Of a stretch of 64,000 nt of DNA, positions 18,802-27,972 are shown piece after piece. How positions within the stretch are numbered: the first letter of the stretch is position 1; every line of letters starts with the position of its first letter. Both the position numbers and the translations under genes were made by a program. Origin of the DNA: Eubacterium sp. GTDB lineage: Bacteria > Bacillota > Clostridia > Lachnospirales > Lachnospiraceae. The stretch is taken from positions 51,388 to 115,387 of the forward strand of contig JAFYHN010000104.1 of the NCBI GenBank assembly GCA_017539165.1. The letters are read 5' to 3'. Below the pieces are notes generated by a model. The model had not been told where the DNA came from and made no database searches. It saw only the letters and a list, made by a program, of their open reading frames with translations.

Positions 18802-20055
18802 ATGGCAGACGTGTTCTACATAGGTATGGATCTGTGTTCGGATTTTACACAGTTATCTTACTATAACGACATAAAAAGAGAACCGGAATCGGTCAGCCAG
18901 CTGAACAACAAAGAGACATATCTGATGCCGAATATTCTGTTCTTCAGTACAGATACTGAACACTGGTATGTGGGCGGTGAAGCCTCAGAGGCCAGATTCA
19001 ACGAAAATGGTACGGTAGTTGATGGGATATTTGAGAATCTTGAAAACAACGATACTATAACAGTAGCGGGTAAGGATTATACATATCAGGAACTCTTTAT
19101 GATGATGGTAAAACTGCATATAGACTCGTTCCTTTACAGATATGAGACTGCTGAGATCAAGAAGCTTGTTATATCGGTTGATGATTATAATCCGCTTATA
19201 TTCAGATTGCTCGGCAGACTATACGAGACTATGGGAGTAAGCAAAGAGACTATAGAACTTACCAGTCATCTGGACAGTGGTCTGTATTATATATTCAATC
19301 AGCCGTCAGAACTGTGGAATAACAGCGTGGCACTTTATGATTATAGTGCCGACGGACTGAACTATTACAGAATTGACATAGCTAAAAACAGAGATCCAAA
19401 GAGTATAACCGTTATTCATGAAGACTATCAGGAACAGATGTCACTTTCCAAGTATGGAAATGACACTTATCAGATGGATATAGACTTTGCAAAGATTGCT
19501 GAGTACGAAGGCAAGAAGGCATACATTTCCGCGGTCTTCCTTACTGGTGTTGGTTTTTCAAACAAATGGATGAAAAAGTCGACAAATGTTCTCTGCCAGG
19601 GACGACGAGTCTTTGTCGGACAGAACATCTATACTAAGGGGGCCTGCTACAGAGCGGTTGCTGGTGAATACAGATCGTTCTACGATGAATACTTTATTGA
19701 GACGAAGGAGAATGTCCTTGCCGATATAGGTATTACTCTTATGGATGAGAAGGATACATTTGTCCCTATCATCAGCGGTGGAAAACAGTGGTACAATACC
19801 TATGGTAAGTTAAATGTCATCATGGATGATACGGATAAGATTACTATAGTCTATAAGAATCACAAGACCGAAGAAGAGAAGAGGGAGACTGTTCGTATCC
19901 ATGGACTTCCAAAGCGACCAAATAAGACAACGAAGCTTAGTCTTGAAGTTGAATTCGAGAGTCCGAAGGAAGGCGCAGTCATCATCAAGGATATGGGATT
20001 TGGAAAGCTTTTCCCTACCACTAACAAAATATATAGAAAGGAGTTTAAACTCTGA
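18802..20055 (+). CDS. degenerate Hsp70/actin-fold protein, DUF5716-like
   Basis: 417 residues. The order of motifs follows Hsp70: FYIGMDLCSDFTQLSY stands where phosphate-1 (DLGTT) is expected, MPNILFF for the MPSVV strand, VALYDYSADGLNYYRI for phosphate-2, and VFLTGVGFSNKWMKK with KGACYRA for the adenosine-motif helix. A beta-rich tail from about 300 (LADIGITL, FVPIISGGKQ) recalls the Hsp70 substrate-binding domain. The usual glycines and threonine of both phosphate loops are replaced, so ATP hydrolysis is doubtful. AGGAGG precedes the ATG. The stop overlaps the next start by one base (TGATG), which implies fixed stoichiometry with the TPR-like protein. Confidence 0.7.
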   Translation: MADVFYIGMDLCSDFTQLSYYNDIKREPESVSQLNNKETYLMPNILFFSTDTEHWYVGGEASEARFNENGTVVDGIFENLENNDTITVAGKDYTYQELFMMMVKLHIDSFLYRYETAEIKKLVISVDDYNPLIFRLLGRLYETMGVSKETIELTSHLDSGLYYIFNQPSELWNNSVALYDYSADGLNYYRIDIAKNRDPKSITVIHEDYQEQMSLSKYGNDTYQMDIDFAKIAEYEGKKAYISAVFLTGVGFSNKWMKKSTNVLCQGRRVFVGQNIYTKGACYRAVAGEYRSFYDEYFIETKENVLADIGITLMDEKDTFVPIISGGKQWYNTYGKLNVIMDDTDKITIVYKNHKTEEEKRETVRIHGLPKRPNKTTKLSLEVEFESPKEGAVIIKDMGFGKLFPTTNKIYRKEFKL

Positions 20056-20888
20056 TGTCGAAGATTATATTATGTACTTCAAAAACGGCAGAGACTCCTT
20101 TTACTTTCCTCAACACTAAGGTTGAGATATATACATATGAGGAGCTGTGCTTTTACATTTATAACAATACGGTTCTTATAAGTAAGTCATCTCTTTCTGA
20201 GAAACTCTTTGAGTGGATAAGGGATGAGCTCGGTATGGATGAACTTGCAGACAAGCTTTTAGGTATGATGAATAAGACTACCTATGCGCAGGATTTTCTT
20301 ATTGAAATTCTGAGTGCAGGAGAATACTATACCGTAGAAGAGATTAAGAACTATGCCGAAGCATGGCATAAGTACCGTAAGCTCGACCATCTTCAGAAGG
20401 CAAAGCTTAAGGCGGATGGTTATCTGGCATATAGACGTTATATTAAGGCTGCAACATTTTATGATGATATCATAGATGAAACCGATGAGAATACTGACCC
20501 CGTATTCCTTGGAAATATCTATCATAACAGAGGTGTTGCTGCTGCCAATAATATGGATATGGATGATGCAAAGGAGTATTTCCTTAAGGCCTTTGAGCTG
20601 AATGAAAATCCAGATTCCATTAAGAGCTACTTCTACATAGTGGCTATAACATCTGATACATCGACACTCAGGACTGAGATCAGAGACCAAGGTTTTCCTG
20701 ATGAATATCTGGATGAGATCATGGCTGAGATCGGAGAATCGAAGGATGATGTTAGAGAGATGACGATCTTTGCAATGCTTCAGAGAGCAGCGTATAACAA
20801 GATGAATAAAGATATGACGGACTATGATAAGAGAATGGATATTATTCTTAGTGAGCTTAAAGATGATTTCCGTGAGCAAGCTATATAA
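20055..20888 (+). CDS. TPR-like protein, third gene of the Hsp70-like cassette
   Basis: 277 residues, soluble, acidic. A small alpha/beta N-terminal part (about 1-95) precedes helical TPR-like repeats at about 110-210 (KLKADGYLAYRRYIKAATFY; NIYHNRGVAAANNMDMDDAK), then a helical C-terminus. Its ATG overlaps the TGA of the Hsp70-like gene, so translation is coupled. TPR proteins commonly partner Hsp70s as co-chaperones, which supports a complex of the three products (inference). I do not recognise a named family. Confidence 0.7.
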   Translation: MSKIILCTSKTAETPFTFLNTKVEIYTYEELCFYIYNNTVLISKSSLSEKLFEWIRDELGMDELADKLLGMMNKTTYAQDFLIEILSAGEYYTVEEIKNYAEAWHKYRKLDHLQKAKLKADGYLAYRRYIKAATFYDDIIDETDENTDPVFLGNIYHNRGVAAANNMDMDDAKEYFLKAFELNENPDSIKSYFYIVAITSDTSTLRTEIRDQGFPDEYLDEIMAEIGESKDDVREMTIFAMLQRAAYNKMNKDMTDYDKRMDIILSELKDDFREQAI

Positions 20889-20891
20889 GAC

Positions 20892-21060
20892 GCCGGCATG
20901 AAATATGCCTGCTCAACTCTACTCGCGTACGGTTTGGGTCACCCCTAGAGGCCGCTTCGCTCGCTAAACTCTCACTTCGCACGATGTGCTCGTGAATCGT
21001 TAAGCGCCTAGGCCCAAAACGGTCTCGCAGGCATACTCCATGCCTTGCGTATATAGCCGG
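20892..21060. repeat. 169-bp GC-rich palindromic element upstream of valS
   Basis: Arms pair in order: CCGGC (20893) with GCCGG (21056-21060); GGCATG...ATGCCTGC with GCAGGCAT...CATGCC; ACGGTTTGGG with CCCAAAACGG; and CCTAGAGG loosely with GCGCCTAGG. Each outer arm also forms its own hairpin. The central part on the minus strand reads GTGAGAGTTTAGCGAGCGAA, a type of sequence I associate with dispersed intergenic repeats in Lachnospiraceae (recall, not verified). It is neither a tRNA nor a T-box. Confidence 0.6.
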
Positions 21061-21134
21061 ACGGGAGAGTGAAAGCTTTATGTCACAAAGAATAATATTG
21101 GGGAAATAGAGAAAAGAGAAAAGAGGAAAAAGAA

Positions 21135-23804
21135 ATGAGTAAGGAACTGGAAAAGAATTACAATCCTGCTGAGATTGAAGGCAGGTTATATCAGAAGTGG
21201 ATAGATAAAGGTTACTTCCACGCTGAGGTGGATAGAAGTAAGAAACCTTTTACAATCGTGATGCCACCTCCAAATATAACCGGACAGCTCCATATGGGAC
21301 ATGCTTTTGATAATACAATGCAGGATATCCTTATTCGTATGAAGAGAATGCAGGGCTATAATGCTCTGTGGCAGCCGGGAACTGATCATGCAGCTATCGC
21401 TACAGAGGTTAGAGTTATTGAGAATCTTAAGGAACAGGGAATCAGTAAGGATGACCTGGGACGTGAAGGATTCTTGAAGAGAGTATGGGACTGGCGTGAG
21501 GAGTATGGTGGACGTATCGTTAATCAGCTTAAGAGAATGGGTTCTTCTGCTGATTGGGACAGAGAACGTTTCACTATGGACGAAGGAAATAACAAAGCTG
21601 TAAATACGGTTTTCAAGAAGCTGTATGACAAGGGCTGGATTTATAAGGGATCTCGTATAGTTAACTGGTGCCCTGTTTGTCAGACTACTATTTCTGATGC
21701 TGAGGTTGAGCATGAGGAGCAGAATGGTAACTTCTGGCACATCAATTATCCAGTAGTTGGCGAAGAGGGAAGATTTGTAGAAATAGCAACAACTCGTCCG
21801 GAGACTCTTCTTGGTGATACAGCTGTCGCTGTAAATCCTGATGATGAAAGATATGCAGACATAATTGGAAAGACTCTTCTTCTTCCGCTTGTAAACAGAG
21901 AGATTCCAGTTATTGCTGATTCATATGTAGATAAGGAGTTTGGAACAGGATGCGTTAAGATTACTCCTGCTCATGACCCTAACGACTTTGAGGTTGGAAA
22001 GCGTCATAACCTTGAAGAGATAAATATCATGAATGATGATGCTACTATCAATTGTCCTGAAACAAGATATCATGGCATGGATAGATATGAGGCCCGTAAG
22101 GCAGTTCTTGAGGATCTTGAGGCTCAGGGGCTTCTTGTAAAGGTTGTTCCTCATGTTCATCAGGTTGGTACTCATGATAGATGTGGAACTACAGTTGAGC
22201 CGCTCATCAAGCCTCAGTGGTTTGTAAAGATGGATGAGATGGCAGCTCGTGCCCGTAAGGTTGTTGAGACTGGCGAAGTAAAGTTAGTTCCAGAAAGAAT
22301 GAATAAGATTTACTACAACTGGCTGGATAACATCCGTGACTGGTGTATATCAAGACAGCTGTGGTGGGGACATAGAATTCCAGCCTGGTATTGCCAGGAT
22401 TGTGGTGAGACTATCGTAGAGATGGAAGCTCCATGCTGCTGTCCAAAATGTCAGAGCAAGAATCTGAAGCAGGATGAAGATACTCTTGATACATGGTTCT
22501 CATCGGCACTTTGGCCATTTTCAACACTTGGATGGCCTGATACAGAGTGTGGGGACTATAAGTATTTCTTCCCAACAGATGTACTTGTAACTGGTTATGA
22601 TATCATTTTCTTCTGGGTTATCAGAATGGTATTCTCTTCACTTGAGCAGACCGGAGAAGTTCCGTTTCATACAGTTCTCTTCCACGGACTCATCCGTGAT
22701 GAGCAGGGAAGAAAGATGAGCAAGTCTCTCGGAAATGGTATCGATCCTATAGAAGTTATCGATAAGTACGGTGCAGATGCGCTGAGATTCATGATCATTA
22801 CAGGAAATGCTCCTGGTAACGATATGCGTTTCATCTGGGACAGACTTGAGGCAAGTCGTAACTTTGCTAATAAGATCTGGAATGCTTCAAGATTTATCAT
22901 GATGAATATGCCTGCTGAAGATGCTTCTTCAGGTCTTACAATGGATGCTATAAATTCAGTTAAACTTGAAGATCTTACAATGGCTGATAAGTGGATTATC
23001 GCCAAAGCTAATCAGGTGGTTCGTGATGTTACAGATAACATGGAGAAGTTCGAGCTCGGTATCGCAGCTGATAAGATCCATGACTTCCTTTGGGATGAGT
23101 TCTGTGACTGGTATATAGAGATGGTTAAGCCGAGACTCTGGGCTGAAGATGATAACACAAAGGCTGCTGCACTCTGGACTCTGAGAGAGGTTCTTTCAAT
23201 CGGACTTAAGCTTCTTCATCCTTATATGCCATTTGTTACTGAAGAGATTTATTGTACTCTTACAGATGATGAATCTATCATGGTTGCAGACTGGCCAGTA
23301 GCTGATGAGGCAAGAGACTTCAAGGTTGAAGCAGAGAATGTCGACATTATCAAGAATGCCGTTAGAGCAATAAGAACAGTAAGAACAGACATGAATGTTC
23401 CACCTTCAAGAAAGGCTGCAGTTTATGTTGTTTCTGATAAAGAAGATATTCGCAAGATATTTGAAGAGAGTAAGGTATTCTTTGGAACCCTCGGATATGC
23501 AAGTGAAGTAAATGTACAGGCTGATAAGGCGGGAATCGCAGATGATGCTGTTTCAGCGGTTATCCATAATGCGGTTATTTACATTCCATTTGCGGATCTC
23601 GTGGATATAGATAAAGAGCTTGAAAGACTCGGTAAGGAGAAAGCTCGTCTTGAGGGCGAGATCAAGCGTGGTGAGGGGATGCTCAGCAATCCTAACTTCG
23701 TAGAGAAAGCTCCTGAGGCTAAGGTAAATGCCGAGAAAGAAAAACTCGCTAAGTACAAGGAAACATACGCTCAGGTATGCGAGAGAATTGAAGCTCTTAA
23801 ATAA
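21135..23804 (+). CDS. valS: valine-tRNA ligase
   Basis: This 889-residue class I synthetase contains PPPNITGQLHMGHAFD (HIGH motif), KMSKSLGNG (KMSKS), the editing (CP1) domain (about 190-340), a zinc-type CxxC cluster (about 415-445: WYCQDCG, CCCPKC), and a C-terminal coiled coil (about 815-889) that is typical of ValRS. The length is normal for the Firmicutes form. The start is supported by AGAGGAAAAAG. A structured 169-bp element lies upstream, but no T-box. Confidence 0.96.
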   Translation: MSKELEKNYNPAEIEGRLYQKWIDKGYFHAEVDRSKKPFTIVMPPPNITGQLHMGHAFDNTMQDILIRMKRMQGYNALWQPGTDHAAIATEVRVIENLKEQGISKDDLGREGFLKRVWDWREEYGGRIVNQLKRMGSSADWDRERFTMDEGNNKAVNTVFKKLYDKGWIYKGSRIVNWCPVCQTTISDAEVEHEEQNGNFWHINYPVVGEEGRFVEIATTRPETLLGDTAVAVNPDDERYADIIGKTLLLPLVNREIPVIADSYVDKEFGTGCVKITPAHDPNDFEVGKRHNLEEINIMNDDATINCPETRYHGMDRYEARKAVLEDLEAQGLLVKVVPHVHQVGTHDRCGTTVEPLIKPQWFVKMDEMAARARKVVETGEVKLVPERMNKIYYNWLDNIRDWCISRQLWWGHRIPAWYCQDCGETIVEMEAPCCCPKCQSKNLKQDEDTLDTWFSSALWPFSTLGWPDTECGDYKYFFPTDVLVTGYDIIFFWVIRMVFSSLEQTGEVPFHTVLFHGLIRDEQGRKMSKSLGNGIDPIEVIDKYGADALRFMIITGNAPGNDMRFIWDRLEASRNFANKIWNASRFIMMNMPAEDASSGLTMDAINSVKLEDLTMADKWIIAKANQVVRDVTDNMEKFELGIAADKIHDFLWDEFCDWYIEMVKPRLWAEDDNTKAAALWTLREVLSIGLKLLHPYMPFVTEEIYCTLTDDESIMVADWPVADEARDFKVEAENVDIIKNAVRAIRTVRTDMNVPPSRKAAVYVVSDKEDIRKIFEESKVFFGTLGYASEVNVQADKAGIADDAVSAVIHNAVIYIPFADLVDIDKELERLGKEKARLEGEIKRGEGMLSNPNFVEKAPEAKVNAEKEKLAKYKETYAQVCERIEALK

Positions 23805-23819
23805 AGGGTAGCATTTAGA

Positions 23820-25880
23820 ATGAACAAAGAAAAACAGCTGAAAAGAAAAATAGAATACATCATTATCATTCCGATACTCCTGGCGCTAACGCTGCTGGTA
23901 TTTACTATAATTGAGAATGGTCTTGATACAAGAATCGGTACTATAAGTGTTGCGCTTCTTGTGGTTTACATCGCAGTGGTTATCATACTGTATCTGAGAC
24001 TTATCCCATCTATCAGCAGTGTGCTTGTTGATTATTCGCTGGAGCAGGGAAAGGTTCAGAAGGAGCTTCTTCATGAACTGGAGATACCATATGCAATACT
24101 TGATACGTCAGGTCATGTAATGTGGGCAAATAACATGTTTCATGATATTCTCGGAGTTGGCCAGGATAAGCGTATCAAGAAAACAGTGGACTCATATTTT
24201 CCTGAAATATCAACTGACCTTGTTGATGAGGCAGATACCATAGATGTTGGAATCGAGTATGAAGACAGGAAGTATAGAGTGACTCTTAGAAGGATGGATC
24301 TCTCTACTGTTTTTGAGGATGATAAGTCTCCTAAGAAGGATGATGACATAGTTATCGCAATGTATCTCTTTGATGAGACAGAGCTCAGGCGTTATGAGCA
24401 GGAAAATGCAGATCAGAAGCTTTACGCTGGTCTTATCTATCTAGATAACTATGATGAAGTTATGGATTCGCTTGAAGATCTGAAGCATTCTATTCTTACA
24501 GCACTTGTTGAGAGAAAGATAAATATGTATCTCAGCAATATCGATGCAATCGTAAAGCATACAGAAAATGATAAGTATTTCTTTGTTTTTAAGCAGAAGT
24601 ATATACAGACTCTCAGAGAGGATAAGTTCTCACTCCTTGATGAGGTTAAGGGTATAAATGTCGGAAATGACATTTCCATGACACTTAGTATCGGTATCGG
24701 AGGAGACTCTGATCCGGTGCAGAATAGTTTTATGAATGCCTATGATAATGCGCGTACCGCTATTGGTATGGCTATGGGACGAGGTGGTGACCAGGCGGCT
24801 ATCAAGTATGGTGATCAGGTTACTTACTTTGGAGGAAAAAGTGCCGGAACAGAAAAGGCTACAAGAGTTAAGGCAAGAGTTAAGGCTCAGGCTTTCGAGG
24901 AGCTTCTTCTCAGTAAGGACAAGGTTCTTATCATGGCACACAAGAGACCTGACGCTGATGCTTTTGGGTCGGCTATAGGTATCTATAGAATGGTTACCAG
25001 TCTTGGTAAGAAGGCTTATATAGTTATAAATGAAGTGACAGATGCGATAAAGCCTCTGTACAATTCATTTAAGGTGGGTAACTTCTATGATGGAGTATTT
25101 TTGACGAGTACGGAAGCTGTAAGTCAGGTTAATCAGAATACGGTCGTTGTTGTCTGCGATGTTAACAGACCAAGCATGACTGAGTGTGAAGAGCTTCTAG
25201 GACTTGTGCCTACGGTTGTTGTATTTGACCATCACAGACAGACAAATGAGGCGGTACAGGGAGCTACGCTTTCTTATATAGAACCGTTTGCTTCGTCTGC
25301 TTGTGAGATGATAGCAGAGATGTATCAGTACATTTCCAGAAATCCTAAGCTTCGTACTCAGGAAGCTGACGCCATGTATGCGGGAATACTTGTTGATACG
25401 GATAATTTCCTGACGAAAACTGGTGTTAGAACTTTCGAGGCAGCTTCATACCTTAGAAAGAGTGGAGCGGATGTTACCAGAGTGAGAAAGATGTTCCGAA
25501 GCTCTATGGAAGAGATGAAAGACAGGGCTCAGGGAATTGGAAATGCAGAGATATACATGGATCATTTTGTATTATCGTATGTAACTCCTGATCGTGCTTC
25601 GGGCGATGCGCCTACTGTTGCTGTTGCAAAGACCGCAAATGAACTTCTCAATGTTGAGAACATCGACGCTTCTTTTGTTGTAACTGAAGCGGATGACGGA
25701 ATACTCTATGTTTCCGCAAGATCCATAGGAGATGTAAATGTTCAGCTCGTTATGGAGAAGTTTAATGGTGGTGGACATGCAAATGTTGCAGGTGCACAGT
25801 TAATAGGTGTAACAAAAGAGGATTTCTTCGCCCAGTTGAAGGAGGCTCTACAGGAAATGCATACAGGAGGAGAAATTTAA
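23820..25880 (+). CDS. gdpP: cyclic-di-AMP phosphodiesterase GdpP
   Basis: This 686-residue membrane protein hydrolyses c-di-AMP, a second messenger for potassium and wall homeostasis. Two N-terminal membrane segments (about 10-60) precede a PAS-like domain (about 80-190), a degenerate GGDEF domain (about 195-330) and a DHH/DHHA1 phosphodiesterase. Motifs include AHKRPDADAFGSAIG, FDHHRQ (the DHH) and GGGHANVAGAQ. A degenerate GGDEF is the family norm. The stop overlaps the rplI start by one base (TAATG), and the gdpP-rplI-dnaB order is classical in Firmicutes. Confidence 0.95.
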   Translation: MNKEKQLKRKIEYIIIIPILLALTLLVFTIIENGLDTRIGTISVALLVVYIAVVIILYLRLIPSISSVLVDYSLEQGKVQKELLHELEIPYAILDTSGHVMWANNMFHDILGVGQDKRIKKTVDSYFPEISTDLVDEADTIDVGIEYEDRKYRVTLRRMDLSTVFEDDKSPKKDDDIVIAMYLFDETELRRYEQENADQKLYAGLIYLDNYDEVMDSLEDLKHSILTALVERKINMYLSNIDAIVKHTENDKYFFVFKQKYIQTLREDKFSLLDEVKGINVGNDISMTLSIGIGGDSDPVQNSFMNAYDNARTAIGMAMGRGGDQAAIKYGDQVTYFGGKSAGTEKATRVKARVKAQAFEELLLSKDKVLIMAHKRPDADAFGSAIGIYRMVTSLGKKAYIVINEVTDAIKPLYNSFKVGNFYDGVFLTSTEAVSQVNQNTVVVVCDVNRPSMTECEELLGLVPTVVVFDHHRQTNEAVQGATLSYIEPFASSACEMIAEMYQYISRNPKLRTQEADAMYAGILVDTDNFLTKTGVRTFEAASYLRKSGADVTRVRKMFRSSMEEMKDRAQGIGNAEIYMDHFVLSYVTPDRASGDAPTVAVAKTANELLNVENIDASFVVTEADDGILYVSARSIGDVNVQLVMEKFNGGGHANVAGAQLIGVTKEDFFAQLKEALQEMHTGGEI

Positions 25881-26329
25881 TGAAGATAATTCTGACACAG
25901 GATGTTAAGTCCCTTGGTAAGAAGGGCGATATAGTTGAGGTTAATCAGGGATATGCTAGAAATTTCGTGCTTCCAAAGAAGCTTGGAATAGAGGCTACAC
26001 CTGAGAATATGAATGACCTTAAACTGAAGAATAAAAATGATGAGAAGATAGCTGCAGAGAATCTTGCGGCTGCAGAACAGTTAAAGAATGAACTTGCAGA
26101 GAAGAAGATAGTAGCAAGTATGAAGGTTGGTGCTAATGGCAAGACTTTCGGTTCTGTATCTTCAAAGGAGATAGCTACTCTGATAAAGAGCCAGCTTGGT
26201 TATGATATAGATAAGAAGAAGATAATTCTTAAGGATGCTGTAAATACACTTGGTGGTTTTACTGTAAATATCAAACTTCATCCAAAAGTAACAGCAGAGC
26301 TGCTTCTTGATGTAGTAGAGCAGAAATAA
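25880..26329 (+). CDS. rplI: 50S ribosomal protein bL9
   Basis: 149 residues with the N-terminal RNA-binding motif MKIILTQDVKSLGKKGDIVE and the GYARNFVLPKKLGIEAT signature, a long central helix and a C-terminal domain, as in bL9. An AGGAGGAG ribosome binding site lies in the end of gdpP, whose stop overlaps this start by one base. Confidence 0.97.
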   Translation: MKIILTQDVKSLGKKGDIVEVNQGYARNFVLPKKLGIEATPENMNDLKLKNKNDEKIAAENLAAAEQLKNELAEKKIVASMKVGANGKTFGSVSSKEIATLIKSQLGYDIDKKKIILKDAVNTLGGFTVNIKLHPKVTAELLLDVVEQK

Positions 26330-26353
26330 TAATCATTTGATGGTAGAAGAATA

Positions 26354-27694
26354 ATGGCAGAAGAAAATGTTATAAAAAGAATACCACCGCATGACAACAA
26401 TGCTGAACGAAGTGTTATTGGTTCTATGCTCATGGACCGTGATGCTATCTCTGAGGTGAACGGAATTCTTGAAAAAGAAGATTTCTATAATACTCAGTTC
26501 GGGATACTTTATGAGGCAATCGTAGGATTATTCAATGAGGGAAAACCTGTCGACGAAGTTATTCTGGGAGAGAAACTCAGAGAGATGGGGGCTCCGGATG
26601 AAATCTGCGGTCTGTCATATCTGTCAGAGATATATGCGAGTGTTCCGACGGCAGCATTTGTCAAGTCGTATGCTGCTATTGTGAAGGACAAGTCGTATCT
26701 CAGAAAACTGATAAAGCTGTCTGATGGTGTTATAAACCGTTCGTATGAAGGTTCTGACCCTGTTGATACCATATTGGAGAGTGCTGAGACGGATATGTTC
26801 CAGCTCATGCAGAAGAGAACAGGTGCTACAGATTTTGTTCCTATCAGGAATATTCTTGTAAATGTTATCGGAGAAATAGAAGCAGCTACCAAGAATAAGG
26901 GTAAGATAAACGGTCTTCGTACTGGATTTACGGATCTTGATAACATGCTTACAGGACTTCACGGAGGTGAGCTTATACTTATCGCTGCGAGACCTGCTAT
27001 GGGTAAGACGGCATTTGTCCTTAATATAGCTCACCATGTTTCGATGAAGGAGAGAGTGCCTGTTGTACTGTTTTCCCTCGAGATGAGCCGTGAACAGCTT
27101 GTTACCCGTCTTGTTGCTGTGGATTCTATGGTTGAGGCTAAAAAACTTAAGACTGGTGAACTGAATGATAATGACTGGACGAAGATTATCGAGACAGCCG
27201 ATAATATGGCTACAGCCTCGGTGTTTATAGATGATAATTCTTCTATTAATATGGCGCAGCTCAGATCTAAGTGCAGAAAGCTGAAACAGACGGAAGGAAT
27301 CGGTCTGATCATAATTGACTACCTGCAGCTTATGAGCTCCAGTGAGAAGGTGGAATCGAGACAGCTCTTTATTTCTGAAGTATCGAGATCTCTTAAGTCA
27401 CTTGCACGTGAACTGAATGTTCCGGTAATCGCACTTTCACAGTTGAACCGTGCGGTTGACTCGAGACCGGACCACAGACCTGTTCTTGCTGACTTGCGTG
27501 AGTCGGGAGCTATCGAGCAGGATGCCGACGTAGTAATGTTTATATATCGAGACGATTATTATAATCCGGATACGACCGAAAAGCCGGGAGTAGCTGAGAT
27601 AATCGTGGCAAAACAGAGAAACGGATCTACCGGACCAGTAGATCTGGCGTGGATTAGCCGTTATACCAAGTTTGCTAATCTTAAAAAAGATTGA
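26354..27694 (+). CDS. dnaB: replicative DNA helicase DnaB
   Basis: 446 residues. An N-terminal primase-interacting domain starts at PPHDNNAERSVIGSML. The RecA-like helicase domain has Walker A ARPAMGKTAF, Walker B LIIIDYLQLM, the LSQLNRAVDSR sensor region and the ESGAIEQDADVV arginine-finger region. The length is normal and no intein is present. It is co-transcribed with rplI (24-bp gap) and followed by a terminator. Confidence 0.97.
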   Translation: MAEENVIKRIPPHDNNAERSVIGSMLMDRDAISEVNGILEKEDFYNTQFGILYEAIVGLFNEGKPVDEVILGEKLREMGAPDEICGLSYLSEIYASVPTAAFVKSYAAIVKDKSYLRKLIKLSDGVINRSYEGSDPVDTILESAETDMFQLMQKRTGATDFVPIRNILVNVIGEIEAATKNKGKINGLRTGFTDLDNMLTGLHGGELILIAARPAMGKTAFVLNIAHHVSMKERVPVVLFSLEMSREQLVTRLVAVDSMVEAKKLKTGELNDNDWTKIIETADNMATASVFIDDNSSINMAQLRSKCRKLKQTEGIGLIIIDYLQLMSSSEKVESRQLFISEVSRSLKSLARELNVPVIALSQLNRAVDSRPDHRPVLADLRESGAIEQDADVVMFIYRDDYYNPDTTEKPGVAEIIVAKQRNGSTGPVDLAWISRYTKFANLKKD

Positions 27695-27704
27695 TACATT
27701 TCAA

Positions 27705-27733
27705 ATGACGCCCGAGAGAGCGTCATTTTTTTT
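27705..27733 (+). terminator. terminator after dnaB
   Basis: The stem ATGACGC/GCGTCAT (with CCGAGAGA between) is followed by a T8 run. Confidence 0.9.
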
Positions 27734-27754
27734 GGAAAAATATTAATTTTCTGC

Positions 27755-27783
27755 TTTACATAAAAAATGATGTGTGTTATTAT
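27755..27783 (+). promoter_or_regulatory. strong sigma-A type promoter for the hairpin/peptide transcript
   Basis: TTTACA, exactly 17 bp, TATTAT. Each box is one mismatch from consensus. The predicted transcription start (about 27789-27791) falls inside the 5' arm of the following hairpin. Confidence 0.75.
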
Positions 27784-27786
27784 CCT

Positions 27787-27834
27787 TTGTGCAGTTTGTA
27801 TTTCTGCGAGGAGCAAAAACGGCAAACTGCACAA
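27787..27834 (+). ncRNA. 5' leader hairpin of the small peptide mRNA
   Basis: TTGTGCAGTTTG (27787-27798) and CAAACTGCACAA (27823-27834) form a perfect 12-bp inverted repeat around a 24-nt loop. The loop contains GCGAGGAGC, which resembles a Shine-Dalgarno. The transcript would start at or next to the stem. Confidence 0.6.
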
Positions 27835-27862
27835 TTAAATGTGGCGTGAAAGGCGAAAGGTT

Positions 27863-27943
27863 ATGGGTAAAATACTGAGAGTGATAGCAGTGTTTGTTGC
27901 TGTACTGATCACGATAGCATCTGCTCCTATCTGTATTATGTAA
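27863..27943 (+). CDS. 26-residue hydrophobic peptide
   Basis: ATG with an AAAGG site 5' of it encodes a lysine/arginine-containing start (MGKILR) followed by about 20 hydrophobic residues (VIAVFVAVLITIASAPICIM), a single membrane-spanning segment. It has its own strong promoter and a hairpin leader. Size and composition fit either a type I toxin-like peptide or a small membrane-protein regulator; no antisense RNA gene was identified. It could also be a chance reading frame on a regulatory RNA. It is unlike its neighbours and no family is recognised. Confidence 0.5.
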   Translation: MGKILRVIAVFVAVLITIASAPICIM

Positions 27944-27972
27944 TGATATTTTATGCGAATAAATGTGAAGTT

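Noticed and set aside
20892-21060. tRNA gene in the GC-rich stretch before valS
   Set aside because: No GGTTCGAATCC-type T-arm, no anticodon arm and no acceptor stem of tRNA length; the pairing is one long foldback.
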